Shown: piece after piece, positions 16,359-24,940 of the stretch | Numbering within the stretch: the first letter of the stretch is position 1 | How the letters are laid out: each line of letters begins with the position of its first letter | Source: Cellvibrionaceae bacterium | GTDB lineage: Bacteria > Pseudomonadota > Gammaproteobacteria > Pseudomonadales > Cellvibrionaceae | NCBI GenBank assembly: GCA_028281575.1 | Contig: JANQJP010000013.1 | Coordinates: forward strand, 124,001 to 188,000 | DNA length: 64,000 nt | Reading direction: 5' to 3' | Position numbers and translations under genes: made by a program | The notes under the pieces: generated by a model | The model's input: the letters and a program-made list of their open reading frames with translations, nothing else | Database searches by the model: none | Told to the model about the DNA's origin: nothing

Positions 16359-16994
16359 AATCTAAGTGCATACAAAGAAGCAGCAAACCTTTTTTATGGG
16401 CTGGGTACTGGTGATTTAATCTATGACTTTGCTCAGAATATGTGTCGAGAAGCTTTTGACGGAGCAATTTCACCAGAGGTGCGTATTATATTGACGACAG
16501 CTCAATCGGCATATAATCAATCTTACGGTTGGTGCTGGCCCGAACAAAACACTATTGAGCTGGTGCGTCAGCATTGCAAATCCACGTCTGAAGGCATTGT
16601 GCCAAGAGATAATCGTAGCCTTCTTTTAACTCTAGCGCATGAGTTTTGTCATCTATATCAACATCAGGTACTGGGTGGAAAAGTTGGCAGTAGAGGCCCT
16701 CATCGCTGTCGAAGTTGGTATGACGCAATAACTAAGGCATCACCATACATCTGCGGAGTTGATATTGAGGGTATCTGTAAGCCTTTCTCATCGAAAAGAG
16801 AGAACGGAGCGGTTGTGAAAATTGAAAATCCTGCTTCGCTAACAGAGGTTGAGCTGACACATTGGCCTCGTTCAATTTATAAGCTTGTTGAAGATAAAGA
16901 CTCAAGGTTGAAAGATCGAATTGTTGATGGTGCGCCCGTTTTGGCTAAGAAAAATTTCATAGCTGGTTCAAACATTTTCCAAAAAAATCTGTGA
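16356..16994 (+). CDS. Putative zinc metallopeptidase (HExxH) next to XRE regulator
   Basis: 212 residues with a zinc-binding helix LAHEFCHLYQHQ (H95, E96, H99; H103 nearby) preceded by a hydrophobic strand, as in gluzincin/ImmA-like or SprT-like peptidases. A Cys-rich segment (HRCRSW, YICGVDIEGICK) follows. No Shine-Dalgarno is visible before the ATG at 16356, because the upstream bases are the arm of a perfect inverted repeat. Divergent pairing with an XRE protein recalls ImmR/ImmA-type switches, where the peptidase cleaves the repressor; this is an analogy, not shown by similarity. Confidence 0.6.
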   Translation: MNLSAYKEAANLFYGLGTGDLIYDFAQNMCREAFDGAISPEVRIILTTAQSAYNQSYGWCWPEQNTIELVRQHCKSTSEGIVPRDNRSLLLTLAHEFCHLYQHQVLGGKVGSRGPHRCRSWYDAITKASPYICGVDIEGICKPFSSKRENGAVVKIENPASLTEVELTHWPRSIYKLVEDKDSRLKDRIVDGAPVLAKKNFIAGSNIFQKNL

Positions 16995-17042
16995 TTAACT
17001 ACCGCCTTCAAGATCTTTGACAGCTACTACTTCTTTAGTTGT

Positions 17043-18356
17043 CTAGGTGAGTAGACCACTGGCGCGGACTAATTCTCTTACCTCATCGAGTGTTGGGATA
17101 TCATCGAAGGTGGGGGAGTTGATGATACGTTCCAGCACGAACCCCCATACGTCAGCAGCTTTTCGTTTTTCAAAGTCATAGCCATACTGAATATAGACTT
17201 CCCCTGTCACATCCCTGTCACCATCACTATGATTGAGCATCAATCGAGCATAAAGTTTCGGTAGCCCAACGGCTGTGATCCATGTTGCGCCAGTCCGCCT
17301 GAGATCATGTGGCCGAATGTCGTGAATTCCTAGTTGGCTGCGTAGTCGGCGCATTGCCTGCTGGTAGGAGGAGCTAGTAGGCGGTTTTAAGGTGGTTGAT
17401 GGTGTGTCTGGGACATTGACAGCTCTAGTTGCTCCAAAAACGAATGGGCAGGCTGACGTGTAAGGAGATACCGATTGCACCAGCGAAAGCGCTAAGCTAT
17501 TGAGTGGAACTCGGTGCATGCGTCCGCTTTTAGTATCGCCGCTGGTCATGTGCCAAATATTTTCATCGGTTTTAATTGCGCTATAGCGGCAGTGGCGGAT
17601 CTCAATACCACGCTGCATCGTCGCTAACATAAAGCGAATAGCATTAGCGGTGACGGGTGGAATATTGCATTCATCCATCTTATTCCATAACAGCCACATT
17701 TCTCTGAAGTCGAGGACTCTTTCTCGCTTTCCCTTAATCCCAAGCGGTTCAATATTCTTGGCGGGGTTGTGATTGATTAATCCTTTTCGACATGCAAGGT
17801 CTAGTACGCGCCTCGCGCAACCAATGACATGTTTAGCCGTGACGCGCCCACTTTGAGTGGCATTCGCCCTCTTAGAGGATCGGAGAACAATATTCTTTTG
17901 TATTTGATCAATATCCTCGGTAGTTATTTCTCGTAGTGGTTTGCTACCGATTACTGGAAGTACGTCTGTGGCGAGATAGCGCTGTTCTTCATGTACGAAC
18001 TTTTTTCCTTTAAGCCTTCCCAATTCCAGATATTCATCAATCAGCGTGGCGAATGGTTGCTCTTTTGCCTTTTTGGTTTGCTCTTCGAAAACAGGGTCTT
18101 TACCATACTCATTAACGGATTCATATAAGGCCTCGTATTCCATACGAGCCTCTCTAAGTGATATCTTGGGGTATTGCCCCAGTGTGATCCATCGGCTTGT
18201 CCTGCCAGCCATATATTTAAAGACAAGCGACTTCGTTCCAGAAGGCGTGACGCGAAGGCCAAACCCCGGACTATCTTCACACCAGTATATTGTTCGGGTC
18301 TTGTTGGGTTTTAGATTGCGAATAACAGTATCGACAAATTTTATCTTTTCAGGCAA
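17043..18356 (-). CDS. int: Second tyrosine-recombinase integrase
   Basis: 437 residues with an N-terminal DUF4102 arm-binding domain (FGLRVTPSGTKSLVFKYMAGRTSRWITLGQYP, split here over residues 30-65), SAM-like core-binding domain and catalytic domain. Visible catalytic elements: Arg in MQRGIEIRHCR, HDLRR, LNHSDGD and a Tyr in VYIQYGYDF. Its N-terminus faces a tRNA-Arg-like core and flanking ggctactca repeats (18389-18842), so it is a tRNA-targeting integrase rather than the one that made the prfC junction. No disabling mutation is seen. Confidence 0.92.
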   Translation of the reverse strand: MPEKIKFVDTVIRNLKPNKTRTIYWCEDSPGFGLRVTPSGTKSLVFKYMAGRTSRWITLGQYPKISLREARMEYEALYESVNEYGKDPVFEEQTKKAKEQPFATLIDEYLELGRLKGKKFVHEEQRYLATDVLPVIGSKPLREITTEDIDQIQKNIVLRSSKRANATQSGRVTAKHVIGCARRVLDLACRKGLINHNPAKNIEPLGIKGKRERVLDFREMWLLWNKMDECNIPPVTANAIRFMLATMQRGIEIRHCRYSAIKTDENIWHMTSGDTKSGRMHRVPLNSLALSLVQSVSPYTSACPFVFGATRAVNVPDTPSTTLKPPTSSSYQQAMRRLRSQLGIHDIRPHDLRRTGATWITAVGLPKLYARLMLNHSDGDRDVTGEVYIQYGYDFEKRKAADVWGFVLERIINSPTFDDIPTLDEVRELVRASGLLT

Positions 18357-18388
18357 TTGTTCCTCGTTTGTTCTAGTTTTTTTACTTT

Positions 18389-18510
18389 GGGCTACTCAAG
18401 TTGCTTATTTCGTTGCAAAGTAAGAACCCCTTGTTACACTGTATCCCTTATAAATAAACGCTTTCTTAATGCAAGGGTAAAAATCTCTGGGCTACTCACT
18501 CGGCTACTCA
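18389..18510 (+). repeat. Arm-type direct repeats (ggctactca), left of tRNA-like core
   Basis: GGGCTACTCA at 18389-18398 and 18489-18498, with GGCTACTCA at 18502-18510. The latter two form a 22-base unit that recurs at 18821-18842 on the other side of the core. Typical of integrase arm sites; the first copy also lies in the integrase promoter region. Confidence 0.7.
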
Positions 18511-18697
18511 AATCGACTTTACAGTATGGGCAGTATTAGCAACTATTGGCAAAATGAGCGTCGATTAATTATTTAATAACAATTACTTGATAATGTTTTT
18601 TAGAAAAAATTAAATTTCTCGAAAAAGGCATTAAAACAAGTGCTTGGTAGCTTGAATATCCATTTATTTACAGGTGTTTAGTTAGGAAAATTAGTGT

Positions 18698-18754
18698 TAG
18701 AGCGTTGGTTTCCGGAGCCAAAGGTCACAGGTTCGAGTCCTGTCGGGCGCACCA
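18698..18754 (+). other. 3' portion of tRNA-Arg(CCG): attachment core
   Basis: 57 bases that read as the end of the D arm, an anticodon arm (TTGGT-TTCCGGA-GCCAA, anticodon CCG), variable loop, T arm (TTCGAGTCC) and 3' acceptor strand CGGGCGC followed by A and CCA (18752-18754). The 5' half with GCGCCCG is absent, so it is not a functional tRNA; it is the kind of 3' tRNA segment that integrative elements carry in attP. Confidence 0.85.
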
Positions 18755-18820
18755 CTTAAGCTTTTGTATCTAAGCGATAAATTCGGTTCCTTAAAATATT
18801 ATATTGAGACGAAAATATAC

Positions 18821-18842
18821 GGGCTACTCACTGGGCTACTCA
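18821..18842 (+). repeat. Arm-type direct repeats, right of tRNA-like core
   Basis: Two copies of GGGCTACTCA (18821-18830, 18833-18842), forming a 22-base unit that differs at one position from the unit at 18489-18510. Their presence on both sides of the core indicates an undivided attP. Confidence 0.7.
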
Positions 18843-18890
18843 GAACAGAGTTATTGATGTCATATTTCTGTGGGTAACTTTTTAGGGCGT

Positions 18891-19193
18891 TTAGTTTGGT
18901 GAACGGTAATCGGCAGGCGCATCGATCCAATTCTGAAGGTCATGCAGACGAAATGCTTTTCTTATCGCATTGTCTTCGCTTGACAGTATCTTTGGTGCTG
19001 GAAAAGTGCCTTTGTGAATGCGCCGATCAATTTCTTGGCGGGAAAGGCTGCAAAGCTTGGATGCAGTTTTAATGGGTACAAGTGCATTGGTTTCTACCAT
19101 TAAAGCTGCGACAACTTGCGCCTCAAAATAAACGTTGTCCTCGACATGGCGTTTACTACTATTACTTGCAAATGTTTTTCCTAGTTCATCCAT
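18891..19193 (-). CDS. Putative excisionase/AlpA-like DNA-binding protein
   Basis: 100 residues containing a MerR-like/AlpA helix-turn-helix (LVPIKTASKLCSLSRQEIDRRIHKGTFP) followed by a wing and a C-terminal LHDLQNWIDA helix. ATG at 19193 has AAGGAA upstream. It lies just beyond the right arm repeats of the tRNA-type attachment site, the expected place for the directionality factor of the integrase at 17043-18356. Confidence 0.72.
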   Translation of the reverse strand: MDELGKTFASNSSKRHVEDNVYFEAQVVAALMVETNALVPIKTASKLCSLSRQEIDRRIHKGTFPAPKILSSEDNAIRKAFRLHDLQNWIDAPADYRSPN

Positions 19194-19224
19194 GCTATTT
19201 CCTTAGTATCAATATTAGGGTAGA

Positions 19225-19328
19225 GGGAGCGGCCATCATGTTGATAACCGCTCCCGTTGCATCCCAATCAATGGACGGGCTGTACCAAAAGAAAAGGCTG
19301 CTAGTCCTAATTCTATTGGATAGCAGCC
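19225..19328. repeat. Two hairpins upstream of the mobilization genes
   Basis: GGGAGCGG/CCGCTCCC (19225-19232, 19248-19255) and GGCTGCTA/TAGCAGCC (19296-19303, 19321-19328). A segment GCTCCCGTTGCATCCC at 19250 recurs with one inserted base as GCTCCCCGTTGCATCCC at 19730, so these sequences bracket the putative oriT. Confidence 0.45.
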
Positions 19329-19570
19329 CTACAACTATTGAACCATGGAAACAATTAACGCCTCGTTAATTATCTCACGTATTTTATTTTATAAAATTCG
19401 AAATAAAAAATGTCCTGCGTTGTTATACGGCTGTCTCACCTTGTCCTTTCCTATTCGATAGTGTCGCGACTTGTCGTCTCTTACGTGATTTTTTATCCCT
19501 GATTATCATCATATTAAACGTGCATTTCGCGCGTTTTAGTTTTGATATGTGGGATGCATTATTGCTAAGT

Positions 19571-19747
19571 GGCTTGTCCGCTTTGCAACCGGAGCAGGGA
19601 GACCCTGCGACCCGTCGTGTTAAGGAATTATTAATTTATTTGGCGGTAAAGTTGAATTAACACGACTTGCCAGATGTGCTTTGTCGGACAAGCCGCCAAA
19701 GCCTATCTGGGCAAGGAGAGCATTGCATAGCTCCCCGTTGCATCCCC
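19571..19747. other. Putative origin of transfer (nested inverted repeats before mobC)
   Basis: Nested structure: outer arms GGCTTGTCCG (19571-19580) and CGGACAAGCC (19685-19694); inside it a hairpin GCAGGG/CCCTGC (19594-19608) and arms GTCGTGTTAA (19614-19623) and TTAACACGAC (19657-19666). It lies directly upstream of mobC and the relaxase gene, the usual site of oriT, and no gene is seen from 19194 to 19772. A structured regulatory RNA is the alternative. The nic site cannot be placed. Confidence 0.5.
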
Positions 19748-19772
19748 TTCGCTAAAAAACTCGGAGGGCCTT

Positions 19773-20141
19773 ATGAGTAAAAAAACTCACAAGCAATATC
19801 CACGTCTAAGCATTCGGTTATCTGATACCGAACGCTTAGATATTGAAAGCCGTGCGGAGCGCGCCGGACTTTCTATGGGTGGTTATTGCAAATTCGTTAT
19901 TTTTAATACTGAGCCTCCTCGTCGGTCACGTAGAGCTGTGCCCGAAAAAGCAGAGCTGTCCCGTTTGATTGGACATGTTAGCCGCGTGGGGGCCAACATT
20001 AATCAAATCGCCAAGCAGCTCAACATGTATTCAGCCATTGATGTCGTAGAAGTCTCTAACGCCATGGCAGATGTGGCTGAATTACGCGCCTCGATTATGA
20101 AGGCTCTCGGCTATCGAGAAGAGACCGAAGATGATCATTAA
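19773..20141 (+). CDS. mobC: MobC-like relaxosome accessory protein
   Basis: 122 residues. N-terminal ribbon-helix-helix-like segment (LSIRLSDTERLDIESRAERAGLSMGGYCKFVIF) followed by the conserved LIGHVSRVGANINQIAKQLN motif of plasmid MobC/MbeC proteins. The protein binds oriT and helps the relaxase open the strands. GGAGGG precedes the ATG. The end overlaps the relaxase start by 11 bases, so the two are translationally coupled. Confidence 0.88.
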   Translation: MSKKTHKQYPRLSIRLSDTERLDIESRAERAGLSMGGYCKFVIFNTEPPRRSRRAVPEKAELSRLIGHVSRVGANINQIAKQLNMYSAIDVVEVSNAMADVAELRASIMKALGYREETEDDH

Positions 20142-21510
20142 GGCCTCCGCTCGTTCTGGTGCTAGGAATCTAGCCAATCACCTTGCATCAACCAAGGACA
20201 ATGATCACGTGACCATCCACGAAGTGCGTGGGCTGGTTGGTCAGTCGCTTCATGCCGCTTTTCTTGAAATCGATGCGTCAAGTCATGCCACGCGATGTGA
20301 AAAGCCTCTCTTTTCCGTGAGTTTTAATCCGCCTATTGGTGCGGAGGTTACTCACAATCAATTCGAAAATGCGTTCGATCAACTGGAACAAAAACTTGGG
20401 CTGGTGGATCAGCCCCGCATCGTTGTCTTTCACGAAAAAGAAGCACGCCGCCATGCCCATGTGGTGTGGTCACGTATCGACATCGATAAAAGCAAAGCTA
20501 TTCATATGTCGCATTTCAAAACCAAATGTACCGATATCAGCCGTAGCCTTTATTTGGAACATGGTTGGGAGCTGCCAAAAGGGCTTGAGCGAAAGCAAGA
20601 CCGAGACCCTTTTCAGGTCTCCGTTGAAGAATGGCAGACAATGAAGCGTAAGGAGATTGATCCACGGGAGATCAAACAACTATCACAAGATGCATGGCGA
20701 AGCTCAGATAACCTTTCCAGCTTTAAATTGGCCTTAGAAGAGCGAAATCTGTTTTTGGCGCGGGGTGACAAACGTGGTTTTGTGGTTTTAGACCATCAGC
20801 ACAATGTCTATTCTTTATCCCGTGTTGGGGGCATCAAAACTAAAGACCTTAAATCACGGCTTGGCCTACCTGATCAAATCGATGGTATTGAGAAGGTATC
20901 ACGTTACATTCGTCAATCACTGACTCAGGAAGTGAGGGGGCGTATTGATACGATGAAGGCTAGGCATAAAAGCGAGTTTCAGCCACTTGAAGATAAAAAG
21001 ATGCAGCTTGTCTTTCGCCAGCAGGCTGAGCGGCGCGAGTTGTCAGATGAGCAGCGTGTAAAAAGACACCTTTTGATTCAAAGTGGTCGTGACAAATTCA
21101 GGCGAGGTGTGCGAGGTATTTTTGATAGAGTCTCAGGGCGGCATAAAAGATTAACGCTGATTAATCAAAAAAAGGGAGCGCTATTAGAGAAGCGTCAGAT
21201 GGAGAACCGAGAGAAGCTCATTTTTCGTCAAAACCTCGAACGCACCGAGTTGCAAAAGAGCATCATTGCTCTAAGGCATCAACAGCGTCAGGAAAGAACA
21301 CTATTAGCTAAACGGATATACGAATATCGCCAAAGTGAAGCGTTGCGTGCCAAGCAATCAACGCAACTTGAGGCATGGACAAAGGCGCGAAATCTATCGA
21401 AAGACTTCGACAAAGTTTCATCGAAGAAAGGGCGTTCAGATGACCCTTCTCATAAGCCATCAAGAGATAAGCCAGCTCGTCAAAGAACGAGACGGCGAGA
21501 TTTTGAATAA
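20131..21510 (+). CDS. Relaxase / mobilization nuclease
   Basis: 459 residues. The relaxase metal-binding motif is visible: F-HEKEARRHAHVVWSR with H101, H108, H110 and R115. The N-terminal region resembles MobA/VirD2-type relaxases (MIIKASARSGARNLANHLAST), but has no Tyr before residue 141; His17 in the ANHLAST segment is a possible alternative nucleophile. After residue 230 the chain is long, basic and coiled-coil-like (many Arg/Gln/Glu heptads) up to a basic tail. It would nick oriT and pilot the strand. Encoded with mobC, 10 kb from the coupling ATPase in the same element. Confidence 0.87.
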   Translation: MIIKASARSGARNLANHLASTKDNDHVTIHEVRGLVGQSLHAAFLEIDASSHATRCEKPLFSVSFNPPIGAEVTHNQFENAFDQLEQKLGLVDQPRIVVFHEKEARRHAHVVWSRIDIDKSKAIHMSHFKTKCTDISRSLYLEHGWELPKGLERKQDRDPFQVSVEEWQTMKRKEIDPREIKQLSQDAWRSSDNLSSFKLALEERNLFLARGDKRGFVVLDHQHNVYSLSRVGGIKTKDLKSRLGLPDQIDGIEKVSRYIRQSLTQEVRGRIDTMKARHKSEFQPLEDKKMQLVFRQQAERRELSDEQRVKRHLLIQSGRDKFRRGVRGIFDRVSGRHKRLTLINQKKGALLEKRQMENREKLIFRQNLERTELQKSIIALRHQQRQERTLLAKRIYEYRQSEALRAKQSTQLEAWTKARNLSKDFDKVSSKKGRSDDPSHKPSRDKPARQRTRRRDFE

Positions 21511-21615
21511 GGAAAGCCAGATACTTGAAGACGAGGGATATATACTGCCCCTCGAAAGTTTGCCGATTTCCCAATTTTCCCTTATTCTCTCAATGGTTTA
21601 GGGTAGGGTATGGTT

Positions 21616-21801
21616 ATGAGTGATCAAATATTGACCTTAAAAGAGGTCGCAGAATACTTGAAGCTGGCCGAAAAAACGGCATACCGGCTGGCGGCAGAGG
21701 GTAAGCTTCCCGGCTTCAAGGTCGGCGGTAGCTGGCGTTTTAAGGAATCTGATATAGAAAGTTGGATCGAACAGAAGAAGACCAAGGATTCAAGCCAATG
21801 A
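21616..21801 (+). CDS. Excisionase-family helix-turn-helix protein upstream of hsdR
   Basis: 61 residues: ILTLKEVAEYLKLAEKTAYRLAAEGKLPGFKVGGSWRFKESDIESW, a complete MerR-like/excisionase (TIGR01764-type) winged helix and little else. ATG at 21616 is preferred over 21610 since AGGG is then seven bases upstream. Located 58 bases before hsdR and in the same direction; such small proteins often precede type I R-M operons on mobile DNA and may control them. Confidence 0.8.
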   Translation: MSDQILTLKEVAEYLKLAEKTAYRLAAEGKLPGFKVGGSWRFKESDIESWIEQKKTKDSSQ

Positions 21802-21859
21802 TTTCTGATGGTCAAATAGCGATAGAAAGGATGAAAAAACGCATTATTGGGGCGAATGC

Positions 21860-24800
21860 ATGACAAAAGAACAGCAGATCGAAGACAGCTTTATCAAAAA
21901 GCTGGAAGACCTCAAATATACCTATCGGAAAGATATTCGAGATAAGGTCTCACTCGAACAAAACTTCCGTACCAAGTTTGAAGCCCTAAACCGCGTCACC
22001 TTGACCGACGCCGAGTTTCATCGTCTGCGCGATGAAATCGTTACTGCCGATGTATTCACTGCGGCCAAAACCCTGAGAGAACAGCACTATTTTGAAAGGG
22101 AAGATGGCACGCCGTTGTATTACACCTTAGTGAATCTTAAAGATTGGTGTAAAAACGACTTTGAAGTCATAAATCAGCTACGTATCAATACCGATAATAG
22201 CCACCACCGTTTCGATGTGATTTTGCTCATCAATGGTGTTCCTGTAGTTCAAATTGAGCTTAAAGCTTTCGATGTTGTACCTCGTAAAGCGATGGAGCAA
22301 ATCGTTAACTACAAAAACGACACAGGCAATGGCTACGCCAATACCCTGTTGTGTTTTATGCAGTTGTTTATTGTCAGTAATGGTAATAACACCCGCTATT
22401 TTGCTAATAATCATGCACAGCACTTTAGTTTTAATGAAGATGAACGTTTTTTACCCATTTATGAATTAGCCGATGAGGCCAACAAAAAGATTGGCGACTT
22501 GCATAAATTTACCGCCAATTTTTTAGCCAAATGCACATTGGGCCAAATGATTAGCCGCTACATGGTACTGGTGCAATCCGAGCAAAAACTCATGATTATG
22601 CGCCCCTACCAAATCTATGCGGTTAAGGCCATTGTCGACTGCATTCATCAAAATCGCGGTAATGGTTATATTTGGCACACCACTGGCAGCGGTAAAACCC
22701 TTACTTCGTTTAAAGCCTCCACCTTATTAAAAGACAATCCCGATATTGAAAAATGTCTATTTGTAGTCGACCGTAAAGACCTTGATCGCCAAACTCGCGA
22801 AGAATTTAATAAGTTCCAAGAAGGTTGTGTAGAAGAAAATACCAACACAGAAACTCTCGTGCGTAGAATGCTGTCGGAAGATAAAGCCGATAAAGTTATC
22901 GTTACCACCATTCAAAAACTCGGCTTGGCGCTAGACGAAAACAGAAAAAAAGCCCAGCAACACAAAGAAAAAGGCAAGCAAACCTATAAGGAGCGTCTCG
23001 CACCTTTGCGCGACAAGCGTATTGTGCTGATCTTTGATGAGTGCCATCGTTCCCAATTTGGTGAAAACCATAAAGCCATTAAAGCCTTCTTTCCAAAGGC
23101 TCAACTCTTTGGTTTTACTGGTACGCCTATCTTTGAAGAGAATTCAACTTACACACAGATCGATGGCACGGTTGGTTCCTTCGTTACCACTGAACAAGTC
23201 TTTCAACAAGAACTACATTCTTACACCATAACCAATGCCATTGATGATAGAAACGTGCTCAGCTTCCATATTGACTATTATGGAAAAGATAGCGGCACGA
23301 GCAGTGAGCAGCTTAAGAGCGGTAAAAAGAAAAAGCCGAAAAAAGTAACACCACCGCCAGATGCTGTGATTAAGGCCATCCTAGAAAAGCATGACCAAGC
23401 GACCGACCACCGCCGTTTTAATGCTGTGCTGGCTACGTCAAAAATTAATGATGCCATTGAATACGTCCAAAAATTCAAGGAATTGCAGGCGCAAGTATTG
23501 GCAGAAAATGAAAGCTTCCAGCCGCTCAATATCGCTTGTGTGTTCTCACCATCGGCTCAAGCTCTGGCAAAGGATAAAGATCAGAGCGAAGAAAATAGCA
23601 AAGATAGCAGTGGTAAGAACATAAAAGACATTAAGCAATTACAAGACGAGCTTGCCCAAGAAAAAGAAGACAACAAAGTCGAACCGGAAAAGAAAAAGGC
23701 CGCCTTAATCGCGATCATTGCCGACTACAACAAGCAATACGGCACTAACCACAGCATTAACGAATTCGATTTGTATTATCAAGACGTACAGAAGCGCATA
23801 AAAGACCAAAAATACAGCAATGCCGATTACCCTCGTAAAAATAAAATCGATATTGTGATTGTGGTGGATATGCTGCTCACTGGCTTTGATTCTAAATATC
23901 TTAATACTCTGTACGTGGATAAAAACCTCAAGCATCACGGTTTGATACAGGCATTCTCGCGTACCAACCGCGTGTTGAATGACACCAAACCTTGGGGCAA
24001 TATTCTCGATTTTCGTGGGCAAGAAAGTGAAGTAGAAGACGCCATCACTCTATTTTCTGGTAAAGGCGCTGACGCTAACAAAGAAATCTGGTTGGTAGAC
24101 CCTGCTCCCATTGTGGTCGAGAAATACCAAAACGCTGTAGAGGAACTACAGGCCTTTATGGAGAATAAAGGGCTGGAATGCCACCCCTCAGAGGTAGTGA
24201 ACCTACAAGGTGATACGGCTAAAGCTGAATTCATCAACCGTTTTAAAGAAGTACAGAAACTTAAAACCCAGCTAGATCAATACACCGATCTAGATGAAAA
24301 CAGCAAAGATAAAGTCGAACAACTGTTACCCGTAGATACACTACGTGGTTTCAAAGGTTCCTATCTCGAAACAGCGCAAGACCTTAAACGCAAGCAAGAC
24401 CAGCATAGCACCGATACAGAAGAGGATATCCAACAACTGGATTTCGAATTTGTGCTATTTGCCTCCGCTGTGATTGATTACGACTTTATTATGTCGCTGA
24501 TCGCCAAATCTACTCAAAAAACGACCAAGCAAACCATGACCCGCGCCGAGCTTATCGCCATGATTAGTGCCAACGCCAACTTAATGGAAGAGCGTGAGGA
24601 TATTATTGCTTATATCAACAGCCTGAAAGTGGGTGAAGCTTTGGATGAGAAAGCTATTCGTGAAGGCTATCAAACCTTTAAGGTGAAAAAATCGCAAAAA
24701 GCCCTCTCTGAGTTAGCTCAAAAGCATGAGTTGGAGCCAAAAGCCTTACAGTCTTTTGTTGATAACATTATGAGTCGCATGATCTTTGATGGTGAACAAT

Positions 24801-24940
24801 TAAGTGACTTGTTAGAGCCGCTGGACTTGGGGTGGAAGGATAGAACAACAAAAGAGTTAGCCTTAATGGAAGAGTTAGTCCCGTACTTACATAAGCTTGC
24901 CCAAGGGCGCGAAATTTCAGGATTGGCTGCGTATGAGTAA
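21860..24940 (+). CDS. hsdR: Type I restriction enzyme, R subunit
   Basis: 1026 residues. N-terminal PD-(D/E)xK nuclease: D119 (RFDVILL), E133 and K135 (QIELKA). The SF2 translocase follows: Walker A TTGSGKT (274-280), DECH box (FDECHRSQFGE), motif III FTGTP, and VVDMLLTGFDS and AFSRTNRVLN near residue 670-700. The C-terminal part is helical and contacts the methylase core. It translocates DNA and cuts distant from unmethylated sites. First structural gene of a tightly packed operon: its stop overlaps hsdS by eight bases. Confidence 0.96.
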   Translation: MTKEQQIEDSFIKKLEDLKYTYRKDIRDKVSLEQNFRTKFEALNRVTLTDAEFHRLRDEIVTADVFTAAKTLREQHYFEREDGTPLYYTLVNLKDWCKNDFEVINQLRINTDNSHHRFDVILLINGVPVVQIELKAFDVVPRKAMEQIVNYKNDTGNGYANTLLCFMQLFIVSNGNNTRYFANNHAQHFSFNEDERFLPIYELADEANKKIGDLHKFTANFLAKCTLGQMISRYMVLVQSEQKLMIMRPYQIYAVKAIVDCIHQNRGNGYIWHTTGSGKTLTSFKASTLLKDNPDIEKCLFVVDRKDLDRQTREEFNKFQEGCVEENTNTETLVRRMLSEDKADKVIVTTIQKLGLALDENRKKAQQHKEKGKQTYKERLAPLRDKRIVLIFDECHRSQFGENHKAIKAFFPKAQLFGFTGTPIFEENSTYTQIDGTVGSFVTTEQVFQQELHSYTITNAIDDRNVLSFHIDYYGKDSGTSSEQLKSGKKKKPKKVTPPPDAVIKAILEKHDQATDHRRFNAVLATSKINDAIEYVQKFKELQAQVLAENESFQPLNIACVFSPSAQALAKDKDQSEENSKDSSGKNIKDIKQLQDELAQEKEDNKVEPEKKKAALIAIIADYNKQYGTNHSINEFDLYYQDVQKRIKDQKYSNADYPRKNKIDIVIVVDMLLTGFDSKYLNTLYVDKNLKHHGLIQAFSRTNRVLNDTKPWGNILDFRGQESEVEDAITLFSGKGADANKEIWLVDPAPIVVEKYQNAVEELQAFMENKGLECHPSEVVNLQGDTAKAEFINRFKEVQKLKTQLDQYTDLDENSKDKVEQLLPVDTLRGFKGSYLETAQDLKRKQDQHSTDTEEDIQQLDFEFVLFASAVIDYDFIMSLIAKSTQKTTKQTMTRAELIAMISANANLMEEREDIIAYINSLKVGEALDEKAIREGYQTFKVKKSQKALSELAQKHELEPKALQSFVDNIMSRMIFDGEQLSDLLEPLDLGWKDRTTKELALMEELVPYLHKLAQGREISGLAAYE

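Noticed and set aside
18698-18754. Functional tRNA-Arg gene
   Set aside because: The 5' acceptor and most of the D arm are missing; only the 3' part remains.
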